A program made the position numbers and the translations under genes. A DNA stretch of 64,000 nt, taken from assembly GCA_947069175.1 (NCBI GenBank), contig CAMTDV010000007.1:53706083-53770082 (forward strand), given 5' to 3'. This document shows positions 1 through 10,558 of this stretch, in pieces. The notes beneath the pieces are model-generated. The model saw nothing but the letters and a program-made list of their open reading frames with translations. It was not told the origin of the DNA and ran no database searches. The stretch is from Scalesia atractyloides. Its lineage: Eukaryota; Streptophyta; Magnoliopsida; Asterales; Asteraceae. Within the stretch, counting starts at the first letter, position 1. Each line of letters begins with the position of its first letter.

Positions 1-234
1 TGGTGGATCGCAGGATTTGAAATGCTTGAAGGTGCATTTAGTGGTTTTTTGGGGGAGGATTGACAATGTTTTGATCTTCTTGGTGGATTGGGTTGACGGG
101 ATTAGCGGTAAGGGCCTGTTGAACTTGAACTACGATGTTGGGTATTACGACAGCCATTCGTTGAGCGATCTGGGCAGCCATGCGCTCGCGGGATTTTCCT
201 GATCTCATTTTCTACGAGTGAGACTGGAAGACAT
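1..234 (-). pseudogene. Gag N-terminus of gypsy element C (broken)
   Basis: This is the start of a Ty3/gypsy gag, read on the minus strand from an ATG at 234. The conserved gag motif AAQIAQRMA followed by IVVQVQQAL is readable near 120-180, as in the gag of element A (4179-4260). The first reading frame hits a stop about ten codons in, so another frame carries the motif. The gene continues left of the window. It belongs to the same family as the LTR at 11988-14430. The neighbouring LTR of element A starts at 614. Family assignment is firm; membership of exactly the same C copy is inferred. Confidence 0.75.
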
Positions 235-613
235 CTACAAGGAATACGTATCAAGAGTATGAGTTGGACGTTTTAGGGGTCATGTGTCGTATTTAGGAAT
301 GAACATTCATAAAATAAATAAAGAATAATAAATTTACTACATCCATAGGATGTCTTAGGCTTTGCTCGTAATTGGGCCTTGCATCCGCCATACTTCACCT
401 TCGTAATCATGTGGGCCCCCATAATTACCGGGTCTTTCATATGGTTCGCATGTGTTAGCCTGATAACGTACACTAAAACCCGGAGAAAATCAAGAAATAT
501 GAATGTAACGTATGAAATTCAGAATGCATCCAGGTGTGGACACGGTGACACCTCAAAGTGGGTTAGTTCGAACGACGTTTGGTGTGGCATGCTTTGGCTT
601 AATAGGTCCTTCG
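235..613 (-). other. Untranslated leader of gypsy element C, cut by element A
   Basis: Non-coding leader between primer site and gag of a minus-strand gypsy element. It matches, in reverse complement, the leader of element A at 3731-4100 (for example the stretch around 541-600 against 3771-3830). It stops abruptly at 613, where the LTR of element A begins with TGTAACATTTG. The last five bases, CTTCG (609-613), recur at 11521-11525 and are a candidate target-site duplication. The short ORFs here are chance. Confidence 0.75.
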
Positions 614-797
614 TGTAACATTTGTAAAAATCGGGTTTTCAAAACCCGCTCCGTTTTGTAATCAAGTATCAAGTTATAAAAGTTACATTAAATATTTATG
701 ATTATTTTGAGTTAAAACGATACATAATTAATAAATAAACTAAACTATAAAAATTATATTTGATAAAAAGTTAAAACAAAATAAATAAAAAATTATG

Positions 798-876
798 AAG
801 CTGCCGGGACTCGAACCCGGGTCAGCCGGTTACAACATCAAAGACTTAACGCACACACACATCACCACTCCGCACT
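798..876 (-). other. tRNA-like module m1 (antisense) in 5' LTR of A
   Basis: On the minus strand this 80-nt stretch has a perfect B-box (GGTTCGAGTCC, complement of 807-817) inside a GC-rich T-arm-like hairpin. An A-box-like GCGGAGTGGT lies 55 nt upstream. The copy in the 3' LTR (9021-9101) has one more base in the A-box region. The acceptor ends do not pair, so it is a tRNA relic or mimic and not a working tRNA gene. Confidence 0.7.
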
Positions 877-1733
877 TGTTTGTTTTCTGTCATCTTTAGG
901 AAACAAATAGGTTTTATGGACTAAGGTAAATCAATCGATTTTACACATTGTAACTGAAACCGGTTATCAATCACCCAAAGTCAATCTGGATACTCGCGAT
1001 TCAGCGAGTATAACCGATAAACGGACGATTCCAATCAATGCTGCCATGAGTGTAACTTGAATTCGGAAGTGGATCGGTTTAATAACCGAAAGTTTTCAAT
1101 TCTCGGATTACTTCAATCCTAGACCCTTCCTGCAACTCAAAACACTCTGCAAGACTCCCAATTGCATTTCCGCAACCTTACAGTCCACCGGAGAAGCTTA
1201 AATCAGACCGCCGGAAAAATTCTGCAAGTCGCCGGAAAACCGGGACTCACATCCACACGGTATTTCCTCCGACTCTTTCTGTTTCAATCATGTGATTAAT
1301 CAGTCACTAACACAACTCCACCATCAGAATCGATCCTAGTCAAACGTTTGTCGAAAATCTTACCTTCGCCGGAAAACTCCTGAAACTGCCGGAAACACAC
1401 CGTGAACGGGTATGATCTCCCAAACTTCTGTTAAACCTTGTTTCAGTGACTCAACTTCTTAAATAATCGAACAAAGCTGTTAATTGGTTTCAACAGCCGG
1501 AGTTCACCTTCAGAACCGACGAACCTCTGCCGGAATTCCGTGAACAACATCAATCGGTACATCTTTTTCCCCAAACTCTCTCCATTCTTTACTTTTAAAT
1601 TACTTGTAATGTCTGAAAAGCGTATATGTCATGAATCGGTCATAACAGTCGGAATAAGTTTGTCTGTGTAAAATCAACGAAGAAGATGAAGACGCAACAT
1701 AACTTAAGACTAATTAAAATTGGTATTTTAAAC

Positions 1734-1812
1734 GGGTTAGACACACAGTCCAGCGGTGGACTGTGTGCAAAATACACACGCACGTCCCGAGTTCGATTCC
1801 TGCTATACGCAC
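1734..1812 (+). other. tRNA-like module m2 in 5' LTR of A
   Basis: The module starts with GGTTAGACAC and then forms a perfect 11-bp hairpin, CACACAGTCCA / TGGACTGTGTG with a GCGG loop (1742-1767), which contains an A-box-like AGTCCAGCGG. A B-box-like GAGTTCGATTCC sits at 1789-1800. Spacing of the two boxes fits a tRNA-type Pol III promoter. No matching acceptor stem is present. Confidence 0.65.
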
Positions 1813-1901
1813 TCCTTATATAATAAAAAGCCTTTTTGTTTAAAAACTAAACCGGGATAACTCAGTTAGTTATTAAGTATAATAGAAACCGAGATAATAA
1901 C

Positions 1902-1978
1902 CAGATTAGACACACAGTCCAGCGGTGGACTGTGTGCAACATGAATCATACGTCGCGCGTTCGAAACCCGTCACTTGC
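1902..1978 (+). other. tRNA-like module m3 in 5' LTR of A
   Basis: Second forward module. It has the same GGTTAGACAC-like opening (ATTAGACAC here) and the same 11-bp hairpin as m2 (1912-1937), then a B-box-like GCGTTCGAAACCC at 1957-1969. The variable middle differs from m2, so the two are related but not a simple recent duplication. Confidence 0.65.
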
Positions 1979-2070
1979 ACCGTCCGTTGAATTAAAATGT
2001 TTTTGAAATTAAAGAGAATTTCGGTTAAACTGAATAAGTGTATAAATATAAATAAAAACAAGAATATTTC

Positions 2071-2148
2071 GGGTTAGACACGTAGCTCAGTTGGTAGAGC
2101 TGCGTGCACGCGTACGGGAGGTCACGAGTTCGAGCCTCACCGGCGCAA
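2071..2148 (+). other. tRNA-like module m4 in 5' LTR of A
   Basis: This is the most tRNA-like forward module. After GGTTAGACAC comes a near-canonical D-arm, TAGCTCAGTTGGTAGAGC (2083-2100), then a B-box-like GAGTTCGAGCCTC (2126-2138). The D-arm is that of ordinary elongator tRNAs. The acceptor arms do not pair well, so it is probably not aminoacylatable. Confidence 0.7.
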
Positions 2149-3326
2149 ACTAATACGCTGACCGAACCGGTCAACGGTCAACGGTCAACGCTAAATAAAC
2201 AAATTTTTTTATATTTTTTATTTATTTAATTTAATTTAAAAATCAATTAAAAATACTTAAAAATAACATTTTTAAAGATAGAAAATAGCCATAAACTCAC
2301 AAAAATATATCTAAAATTTCATTAAAATCCTTAATAAAATCCACCCATTTAATATATTTTTCCGTTATTATTTGGGTTAGTAATCCCCGTTGTTCCGCTC
2401 ATCTAATTCGTGTTTAGGTTAGTAATCCCCGTTGTTCCGCGCATCTAATTCGTGCGCATATCACCATCTCCAATCCAACGCACCCAAGGTGAGTGAACCT
2501 TTACAAATTCCCCGTTTTAATCACGTTTTGGGGTGTATCATGTGTCTTGATATATATGTATTATACTTAAACCATTGTGCATACATCATATCATGAACTA
2601 GTGTATTCAGAATGTTTCCTGTTGTGTTGTTATTGTTGGATGCAAGTTTATTATTTTCAGTACATGCAATTTCATAGGCCGCCGCTCCCATTACATTATG
2701 AGCGTTGAGCATGTTCCCCATTTTATTATGAGGTTGAACCTGGCGTGCCCACATACGATCGGCTCCGTTTGATTGAGCCTTGATCGCATAGACATTTTCA
2801 TTTTCAGTACATGCAATACGATAGGCTCCGTTTGATTGAGCCTTGATCGCACAGTTTTATTTATGTTATTTACAGTATGATGTTGGTATGATCATGTATG
2901 CTGTCATATGTTATTGTATTTTATAGTATGACTGCTATTTGCCATTGCTTGATTATTTACATTTGCTCATCTATGATTATGCACAAATTTTCATTGATAA
3001 ACTAACAATTAATTTATTAATAAATGTTTATCTAATAAGGTTCACTCGCCAACTTATGTTGACCAAAAACTCCCATTTTTACACATGATACAGGTGAACC
3101 AGCAGCAGCTAGGAACACATAGGACTTGGACTAGAAGAATAAAATGATTTAGGGTTGGGATTGTTATGTTGGTTTATTTTCTTTGTATTGAATGAACATG
3201 TTTGGATTTTGGAAATGTAACTTTGACATTATTAAATATGAAACATATTAGTAAATGTCATGAGCTTTGGTGATAACCCAATTATGCCCCGACTCTTATT
3301 CCGCTGCGGGTCGGGGTGTGACAGAT

Positions 3327-3339
3327 TGGTATCAGAGCC
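3327..3339 (+). other. Primer binding site of element A
   Basis: TGGTATCAGAGCC starts three bases after the LTR end. It is complementary to the 3' end of initiator tRNA-Met, the usual primer for minus-strand DNA synthesis in plant LTR elements. Confidence 0.9.
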
Positions 3340-4133
3340 ATGACTATAGGGATATAGGATAGGTTATTAGACCCTTAGAGCCTATACTATAGTCGATTAG
3401 AAACTTATAAGATTTTTGTGTGTTATATGCCAAATTTCATGATGATTATATGTTTTATGTTAAATGTTACATTTGATATTGTGCAAGCATGTTCATAAGT
3501 ATGTATTATCATATAATGCCTATCATGAATCGTATGCTCATAACATATCACATCCATGAAAGCACACACCACATCATGATTGCTTTTACAATGATTTTCG
3601 TGTTTTCAAATCTCATCAAAGTGAGTTCTCATGACGGGCATGTAGTAACTGGAAGGGTACCAGTCCCGGGTAGTCGGAACGTCCTGTCTAGGCTGGCATT
3701 CGTATAAATCCAAATAAAGGACCAGTTTGCCTACCTGGGGACTAACGATGAGAGTACGAAGTACCTATTAGGCCAAAGCATGCTATACCAAACGTCGTGG
3801 GAGCTAACCCCACTTTGAGTTGTCATTGTGTCTACACCTGGACACGTTCCGACCAAACATCCCATGAACATATTTTGTGGTTTGCATTCGGGGGATGCGA
3901 GTGTTAAATTGCCAATACTAATGTGAATCCTACCAAGCCAATAGCCATGGGGGCCCACATGACTATGTAGGTGAAGGTATGGGGGACATTTGAGGCCCAA
4001 CACGAGCGAACCCAAGACATCCTATGGATGTAGTTGCATTATTGATATTTATGTTATTTTCATTTTCTTAAAGACACATGACACCTAAAAAGACACCATA
4101 AACTCACAATCTTCTCATTTTATGATCCTGTAG
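3340..4133 (+). other. Untranslated leader of element A
   Basis: This 0.8-kb stretch lies between PBS and gag ATG. It is homologous to the reverse-complement leaders at 235-613 and 11521-11971. Small ORFs occur on both strands but show no retroelement motif and are not conserved between copies. It probably holds packaging and translation-control signals; none is identified. Confidence 0.7.
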
Positions 4134-4735
4134 ATGTCGTCTAGACAGCAACGAAAGGTAAAAGATCTGGAAGGTCTCAGGAACGTTTGGCCACTCAGAT
4201 CGCGAAACAAATGGCCACGATACTGCCTGACATTGTGGTCCAAGTACAACAAGCCCTTGCTACAAATCCTACTAACCCTCCCCAATAACAGGACCAGAAC
4301 ATCGACAACCCTCCTACCAGCAAGTGCTCTTACAAACATTTTAAGTCCTGTGATCCTCCTAAATTTGAAGGGACCGAGGGTGTCACTGCTCTCCTACATT
4401 GGTTCGAGGAGATGGAAAACACCTTTCTAAACTGCGATTGTCCTGAGGATCGCAAGGTTCGATACGCCACCGGGAGACTATTTGGAGTAGCTCTCACTTG
4501 GTGGAATACTGAGAAAGGGAAGAGGGGAACTGAAGATGCGATGGCCTTAACTTGGGAGGAGTTAAGGGAAATCATGACTAGGCGTTTCTGTCCTAGAAGT
4601 GAAATTAAGAAGTTGGAGGATGAATTTCATGCTCTAAAGCAAAAGGAGGGTGATCACACTACCTATAACAAGAGGTTCTTGGAGTTGAACCAAATGGTTC
4701 CAATCTATTCACCCCAACCTATCGTCTGATCGAGC
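4134..4735 (+). pseudogene. Gag of element A, N-terminal and capsid part (frameshifted)
   Basis: Gag forms the virus-like particle that packages element RNA. The ATG at 4134 follows the leader. The conserved ATQIAKQMATILPDIVVQVQQAL region lies in a shifted frame, followed by an in-frame TAA near 4313. The capsid-like retrotransposon gag domain reads on in another frame from about 4412, with GVALTWWN and a TWEELREIMTRRFCP segment typical of the family. It stops at the TGA at 4727 and resumes as the next entry after a frameshift. At least three lesions separate it from an intact gag. Confidence 0.85.
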
Positions 4736-4809
4736 ATTATATTCGAGGACTTCCCTCGAAAATCCAAGATTCAGTTCTCAGCGTTTCACCAGTAACACTT
4801 GAAGCTGCT

Positions 4810-5928
4810 ATGGAGTTAGCAACTGAACTGACCGAAAACCGAATTCGAAACAGGAAGTTCAAAGAAGAGAAGAAGAAAGCCCCTGTTGAGGGACAAATTT
4901 CAAACCACCCCATTCCTTCCTCTAAGTTTGCTAACAAGAGGAAGCGTAACACCAGAAATTTTGCAGTTACCCAAACCAACACCCCTATTCCTGCTGCACC
5001 CATTACTCAAGTCACTCCTTCACCACACCATACAGAAGACCCTACACTGGCCCGTTACCAAAGTGTAACCGTTGCCAATATCATCATTCCCCCTGATCAT
5101 CCTTGCCAATACTGCACCGGCTGCGGTCGCGCAGGACATACTGTTCAAACCTGCCGCATGCCTCAACAAACAAACCGCCACCAACCTTTAACCCAAACCC
5201 ACCAACAGTTAATGGGTCAAGCCCAACAACCCCTACCATTTCCACCCACCCAACATTTAGCCCAAACATACTACCAACCCAATTATCCTATGGGCCAACC
5301 TATGCGGGCTTGCTTCAATTGCGGAGACCCCAGCCACTTTAGAAACACTTGTCCAAGGTTGGTAAACATTATTCATGCTCAGGCCCAAGCCAACCCAGTG
5401 AATCAAGCGAACCAAGCTCCTCCACCTGCAAGAGGAAGAGCTTTCAATATTAACGCGAACCAGGCCAGAGCGGACGGCAATGTGGTCAACGGTACGTTCC
5501 TTATAAATGGTAGATATGCCTCTATGTTATTTGATACTGGTGCGGATAGAAGTTTTGTGTCTTTAGAATTTGAACCTATCTTAAACAAAAATCGGGATAA
5601 GCTCACGGAATCCATAACGGTAGAAGTTGCGGACGGGAAGCCAATTTCATTAGACTCTATTTTACGCAACTGTTTACTCACCTTAAACGACCACGATTTC
5701 TCAGTCGACCTTATTCCTATGAAGCTGGGAAGTTTTGACATCATAATCGGTATGGATTGGCTCAGTCAACATCAGGCGGAAGTTGTATGTCGTGAAAAAT
5801 ATATTCGTATTCCTCTTTCAAACGGCCAGACTCTTCGAATCATTGGAGAAACCTCGTCGAAAGGGCTCAGCTTAATGTCTTGTCTTCAAGCTCAAAAATA
5901 TCTTCGCAAAAATTATGTCGCGTGTTAG
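4810..5928 (+). pseudogene. Gag C-terminus plus aspartic protease of element A
   Basis: A 372-residue open frame. Two CCHC zinc knuckles bind element RNA: CTGCGRAGHTVQTC (about residues 104-117) and CFNCGDPSHFRNTC (about 168-181), separated by a Q/P-rich linker. The retropepsin-like protease follows, with active site DTGADRSFV near residues 242-250 and a later IIIGMDWL flap-region motif (about 312-319). The protease matures the Gag-Pol polyprotein. The frame is intact across both knuckles and the protease, and ends with a TAG in front of RT. This is the best preserved part of gag-pro in the window. Confidence 0.9.
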
Positions 5929-5934
5929 CTCATA

Positions 5935-6684
5935 TCATCAAGAAGGGAACCACAGAGAAGAAACTTGAAGACATTCCTGTAGTGAAAGATTTCCCACAAG
6001 TTTTTCCTGACGACATTTCAGGACTTCCTCCAAATAGGGACGTCGAATTCCGTATTGATCTTATACCTGGTGCTACACCAGTTGCAAAGTCTCCATATAG
6101 TTAGCCCCCTCTGAAATGCAAGAGCTAGCCAGTCAATTGCAAGAGTTGACTGACTAGGGATTCATACGTCCTAGCTCGTCGCCTTGGGGTGCACCTGTCC
6201 TTTTTGTAAAGAAGAAAGATGGATCTTTTCGTATGTGCATTGACTACAGAGAGCTCAACAAGTTAACAATCAAGAATCGCTATCCTTTACCTCGCATTGA
6301 TGATCTTCTTGACCAACTACAAGGTGCCAGCTGCTTTTCAAAAATCGATCTTCGATCTGGCTATCATCAACTTAGAGTGCATGAAGAAGACGTCCCTAAG
6401 ACTGCTTTTCGAACTCGTTATGGCCACTATGAATTCATGTTATGCCATTTCGATTAACCAACGCACCAGCTGTCTTCATGGACCTAATGAACAGAGTCTG
6501 CAAACCTTATCTTGATCGATTTGTTATAGTCTTCATCGACGATATTCTTATTTATTCAAAATCTAAAGCTGATCATGAGCGTCATCTTCGACTCGTTCTT
6601 GCACTTCTAGAAAAGGAAAAGCTTTATGCCAAGTTCTCCAAATGTGAATTCTGGTTAAAGAGGTGCAATTCCTCGGGCATGTAG
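5935..6684 (+). pseudogene. Reverse transcriptase of element A, N-terminal and palm part
   Basis: This enzyme copies element RNA into DNA. Readable in order: VKDFPQVFPDD linker, KDGSFRMCIDYRELN (fingers), SKIDLRSGYHQLRV (first catalytic Asp), LTNAPAVFMDLMN, and the active site FIDDILIYSK with both aspartates (about 6530-6560). Breaks: a stop at 6102 replacing the usual start of the fingers region, an in-frame TAG in the LTD-GFIRP segment near 6155 (a CAG-to-TAG type change), and frameshifts near 6455 and 6680. Catalytic residues survive but not in one frame. Confidence 0.9.
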
Positions 6685-7325
6685 TCAATGACAAGGGAAT
6701 ACATGTTGACCCTTCAAAGATCAAAGCAGTTCAAGAGTGGCAAGCTCCACGTACACCAACTGAAGTAAGATCTTTTCTTGGACTAGCTGGCTATTATCGT
6801 CGGTTCATTTCAAACTTCTCTCGCATTGCTGTCCCACTCACGACTTTAACTCATAAGGGAAAACCTTTTATATGGGGACCCAAGCAAGAAGAAGCCTTTC
6901 AAACTCTTAAACAAAAACTTTGTGATGCACCAATCCTCACTCTTCCTGAAGGTTGTGATGATTTTGTAGTCTATTGCGACGCGTTCAGGGCAAGGATTAG
7001 GCTGCGTTCTAATGCAAAGAGGAAAAGTCATAGCTTATGCTTCGAGACAACTCAAGACACATGAAAAGAACTACACCACTCATGACCTAGAACTTGGAGC
7101 CGTTGTGTTCGCTCTTAAGATATGGAGACATTATCTCTATGGTACTAAGTGTGAAATATACACTGACCACAAGAGTCTTCAACATATCTTCAATCAAAAA
7201 GAGTTAAACATGAGGCAACGAAGATGGGTCGAACTTCTAAATGATTACGACTGTGAAATTAGATACCACCCTGGTAAAGCAAATGTGGTGGCTGATGCAC
7301 TTAGTCGAAAGGGTTATGCGAACTC
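6663..7325 (+). pseudogene. RT connection and RNase H of element A
   Basis: The frame opens with FLGHVVNDKGIHVDP and RSFLGLAGYYRRFI, the RT thumb/connection hallmark. RNase H follows: VYCDA holds its first catalytic Asp but runs into a frameshift at about 6985. The domain resumes at 7012 with GKVIAYASRQLK, THDLELGAVVFALK (Glu), EIYTDHKSLQHI (Asp) and ends VVADALSRK. RNase H removes template RNA during reverse transcription. One frameshift inactivates it as read. Confidence 0.9.
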
Positions 7326-8556
7326 CATTCATCTTCTATGTTCGCAAATTATAACCGACATTAAAGATCAAATTCGAGAAGCCCAACATGTTTCAATAAC
7401 AGAAGAAGATGTACGAAAGGAGATGTCCTGTGGAGCCGAGCTAAAACTTGAAACTAAATCAGACGGTATTCTGTATTACCTAGATCGTATATGGATTCCT
7501 AACCACAACAATCTTCGTGAAACTCTTATGAATGAAGCTCACAAAACGCGATATTCTATACACCCAGGAGCCGATAAGATGTATCAAGACCTACGATACA
7601 TCTATTGGTGGCCTGGAATGAAGAAGGATATTGCCGTTTTTGTTTCCAAGTGCCTCACATGTTCCAAGGTGAAGGCTGAACACCAAAGACCCTCAGGACT
7701 TCTAGTCCAACCGGAAATACCTGTATGAAAGTGGGAAAATATAACCATGGATTTCATTACCGGGTTACCTCGCACTTCTGGTGGGTATGACACAATATGG
7801 GTAATTATAGACCGACTTACAAAATCAGCTCACTTTATTCCTATCCGCGAAGATTTCAAGAACGAAAAGCTTGCACGTATTTATATCAACGAAATCATAA
7901 GCCGGCATGGGGTACCGTTAAGTATTATTTTTGATCGTGATGGTCGTTTCACCTCACGAACATGGCAAGCAGTACAATCCGCTATGGGCACGCGATTAGA
8001 TCTCAGTACCGCCTATCATCCTCAAACTGATGGACAGTCTGAGCGCACCATTCAAACTCTTGAAGATATGCTTAGAGCATGTGTCATAGACTTCAAGGGA
8101 AATTGGGACGCCCACCTACCATTAGTTGAATTTTCGTACAACAACAGCTATCATTCGAGCATCGGCATGGCACCTTTTGAAGCCTTATATGGTCGTAAGT
8201 GCCGATCTCTTGTATGTTGGCACAAAATTGGGGAATCACAAATTACTGGTCCAGAATTGATCCAAGAAACCACAGACAAGATTCATCAAATTCGAAACAA
8301 TCTTCTAGCGGCTCAAAGTCGTCAAAAGAGTTATGCAGATAAACGACGGAAGCCCTTAGAGTTTAGCATTGGTGATCTTGTGCTTTTAAAAGTATCACCG
8401 TCGAAGGTAGTAGTTCATTTTGGTCAAAAGGGGAAGCTAGCACCTCGTTACATAGGACCATTCAAAATACTCGAAAGAGTAGGTCCTGTAGCATACAAGC
8501 TTGATCTACAGAAGAACTCAACAGGATTCATCCCACATTCTACGTGTCGAACTTGA
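7326..8556 (+). pseudogene. Integrase of element A
   Basis: Integrase inserts the DNA copy. The HHCC zinc-binding domain is visible (HPGADKMYQ ... CLTCSKVKAEH, about 7560-7685). The catalytic core has WVIIDRLTKSAHF (first Asp), FDRDGRF (second Asp; SDRD is more usual) and GQSERTIQ (Glu), i.e. a complete D,D,E triad. A TGA at 7726 sits where the family has Trp (TGG) before KWENITMDF, a single G-to-A change. The C-terminal domain reads through GRKCRS and IGDLVLLK, then frameshifts near 8525 into the next entry. Confidence 0.9.
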
Positions 8557-8801
8557 AGAAGTGCCTCGCTGATGAGAATCTCCATATTCCGCTGGAAGAT
8601 ATTCAGATTGATGAATCTATGCATTTTATTGAAAGACCAGTGGAGATCATGGACTACGGGGAGAAACGTCTTCGACGAAGTCGCATTCCAATTGTTAGGG
8701 TATGCTGGGAGTCGAAACGGGGACCTGAGTTTACTTGGGAACGTGAAGACTCAATGCGTGAAAAATACCCGCATCTTTTTCCTACTACTTCAACTACTTA
8801 A
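8544..8801 (+). pseudogene. Chromodomain-like C-terminal tail of element A integrase
   Basis: An 85-residue frame, +1 relative to integrase, covering the end of Pol: VSNLKKC at its start, then VEIMDYGEKRLRRS, IPIVRVCWES, GPEFTWERED and KYPHLFP. This W/E-rich tail is the chromodomain-like module of chromoviruses, thought to steer insertion to heterochromatin. The original stop (TAA) is at 8799. The PPT begins 20 bases later, as expected. Confidence 0.8.
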
Positions 8802-8820
8802 ATTTCGGGACGAAATTCCT

Positions 8821-8835
8821 AAAAGTAGGGGATAC
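8821..8835 (+). other. Polypurine tract of element A
   Basis: AAAAGTAGGGGATAC abuts the 3' LTR start (8836). It is the expected primer site for plus-strand DNA synthesis. Confidence 0.85.
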
Positions 8836-9020
8836 TGTAACATTTGTAAAAATCGGGTTTTCAAAACCCACTCCGTTTTGTAATCAAGTATCAAGTTATA
8901 AAAGTTACATTAAATATTTATGATTATTTTGAGTTAAAACGATACATAATTAATAAATAAACTAAACTATAAAAATTATATTTGATAAAAAGTTAAAACA
9001 AAATAAATAAAAAAATTATG

Positions 9021-9101
9021 AAGCTGCCGGGACTCGAACCCGGGTCAGCCGGTTACAACATCAAAGACTTAACGCACACACACATCACCACTCCGCCACT
9101 T
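9021..9101 (-). other. tRNA-like module m1 in 3' LTR of A
   Basis: Minus-strand module with perfect B-box GGTTCGAGTCC and the fuller A-box-like segment GGCGGAGTGGT. It is one base longer in the A-box region than the 5' LTR copy. Confidence 0.7.
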
Positions 9102-9948
9102 GTTTGTTTTCTGTCATCTTTAGGAAACAAATAGGTTTTATGGACTAAGGTAAATCAATCGATTTTACACATTGTAACTGAAACCGGTTATCAATCACCC
9201 AAAGTCAATCTGGATACTCGCGATTCAGCGAGTATAACCGATAAACGGACGATTCCAATCAATGCTGCCATGAGTGTAACTTGAATTCGGAAGTGGATCG
9301 GTTAATAACCGAAAGTTTTCAATTCTCGGATTACTTCAATCCTAGACCCTTCCTGCAACTCAAAACACTCTGCAAGACTCCCAATTGCATTTCCGCAACC
9401 TTACAGTCCCCCGGAGAAGCTTAAATCAGACCGCCGGAAAAATTCTGCAAGTCGCCGGAAAACCGGGACTCACATCCACACGGTATTTCCTCCGACTCTT
9501 TCTGTTTCAATCATGTGATTAATCAGTCACTAACACAACTCCACCATCAGATCCTAGTCAACGTTTGTCGAAAATCTTACCTTCGCCGGAAAACTCCTGA
9601 AATTGCCGGAAACACACCGTGAACGGTATGATCTCCCAAACTTCTGTTAAACCTTGTTTCAGTGACTCAACTTCTTAAATAATCGAACAAAGCTGTTAAT
9701 TGGTTTCAACAGCCGGAGTTCACCTTCAGAACCGACGAACCTCTGCCGGAATTCCGTGAACAACATCAATCGGTACATCTTTTTCCCCAAACTCTCTCCA
9801 TTCTTTACTTTTAAATTACTTGTAATGTCTGAAAAGCGTATATGTCATGAATCGGTCATAACAGTCGGAATAAGTTTGTCTGTGTAAAATCAACGAAGAA
9901 GATGAAGACGCAACATAACTTAAGACTAATTAAAATTGGTATTTTAAA

Positions 9949-10030
9949 CGGGTTAGACACACAGTCCAGCGGTGGACTGTGTATAAAATACACACGCACG
10001 TCCCGAGTTCGATTCCTGCTAAAACGCACT
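9949..10030 (+). other. tRNA-like module m2 in 3' LTR of A
   Basis: Same hairpin and B-box as 1734-1812. One arm of the hairpin is kept, but the following bases read GTATAAAA instead of GTGCAAAA, so the outermost base of the hairpin is unpaired. Confidence 0.6.
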
Positions 10031-10118
10031 CCTTATATAATAAAAGCCTTTTTGTTTAAAAACTAAACCGGGATAACTCAGTTAGTTATTAAGTATAATA
10101 GAAACCGAGATAATAACC

Positions 10119-10197
10119 AGGTTAGACACACAGTCCAGCGGTGGACTGTGTGCAACATGAATCATACGTCGCGCGTTCGAAACCCGTCACTTGCACC
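10119..10197 (+). other. tRNA-like module m3 in 3' LTR of A
   Basis: Copy of 1902-1978 with GGTTAGACAC restored at its start and the 11-bp hairpin intact. Confidence 0.65.
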
Positions 10198-10286
10198 GGT
10201 CCGTTGAATTAAAATGTTTTTGAAATTAAAGAGAATTTCGGTTAAACTGAATAAGTGTATAAATATAAATAAAAACAAGAATATTT

Positions 10287-10368
10287 CGGGTTAGACACGT
10301 AGCTCAGTTGGTAGAGCTGCGTGCACGCGTACGGGAGGTCACGAGTTCGAGCCTCACCCGGCGCAAAC
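10287..10368 (+). other. tRNA-like module m4 in 3' LTR of A
   Basis: Copy of 2071-2148 with the canonical D-arm TAGCTCAGTTGGTAGAGC and a B-box-like GAGTTCGAGCCTC; one extra C after the B-box. Confidence 0.7.
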
Positions 10369-10558
10369 TAATACGCTGACCGAACCGGTCAACGGTCAAC
10401 GGTCAACGCTAAATAAACAAATTTTTTTATATTTTTATTTATTTAATTTAATTTAAAAATCAATTAAAAATACTTAAAAATAACATTTTTAAAGATAGAA
10501 AATAGCCATAAACTCACAAAAATATATCTAAAAATTTCGTTAAAATCCTTAATAAAAT

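Larger units (their letters stand above)
614..3323 (+). repeat. 5' LTR of element A
   Basis: The LTR starts TGTAACATTTG and ends GGGGTGTGACA, directly before the primer site. The first 1.73 kb recurs at 8836-10558. It is 2.7 kb long and non-coding. It holds four tRNA-like modules (one reverse, three forward), an imperfect tandem copy of a GGTTAGTAATCCCC segment at 2384-2455, and the repeated GATCGGCTCCGTTTGATTGAGCC segment near 2756-2850. The promoter of the element should lie here, but I could not place a convincing TATA box. Confidence 0.9.

Noticed and set aside
17..618. Short ORFs on both strands (61-79 residues)
   Set aside because: They run across the antisense of a gypsy gag and leader and are not conserved in the homologous leaders at 3340-4133 and 11521-11971.
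2071..2148. Functional tRNA gene
   Set aside because: D-arm and B-box are good, but I cannot pair the acceptor ends or place a convincing anticodon arm; it recurs at fixed places in the LTRs, so it is called tRNA-like only.
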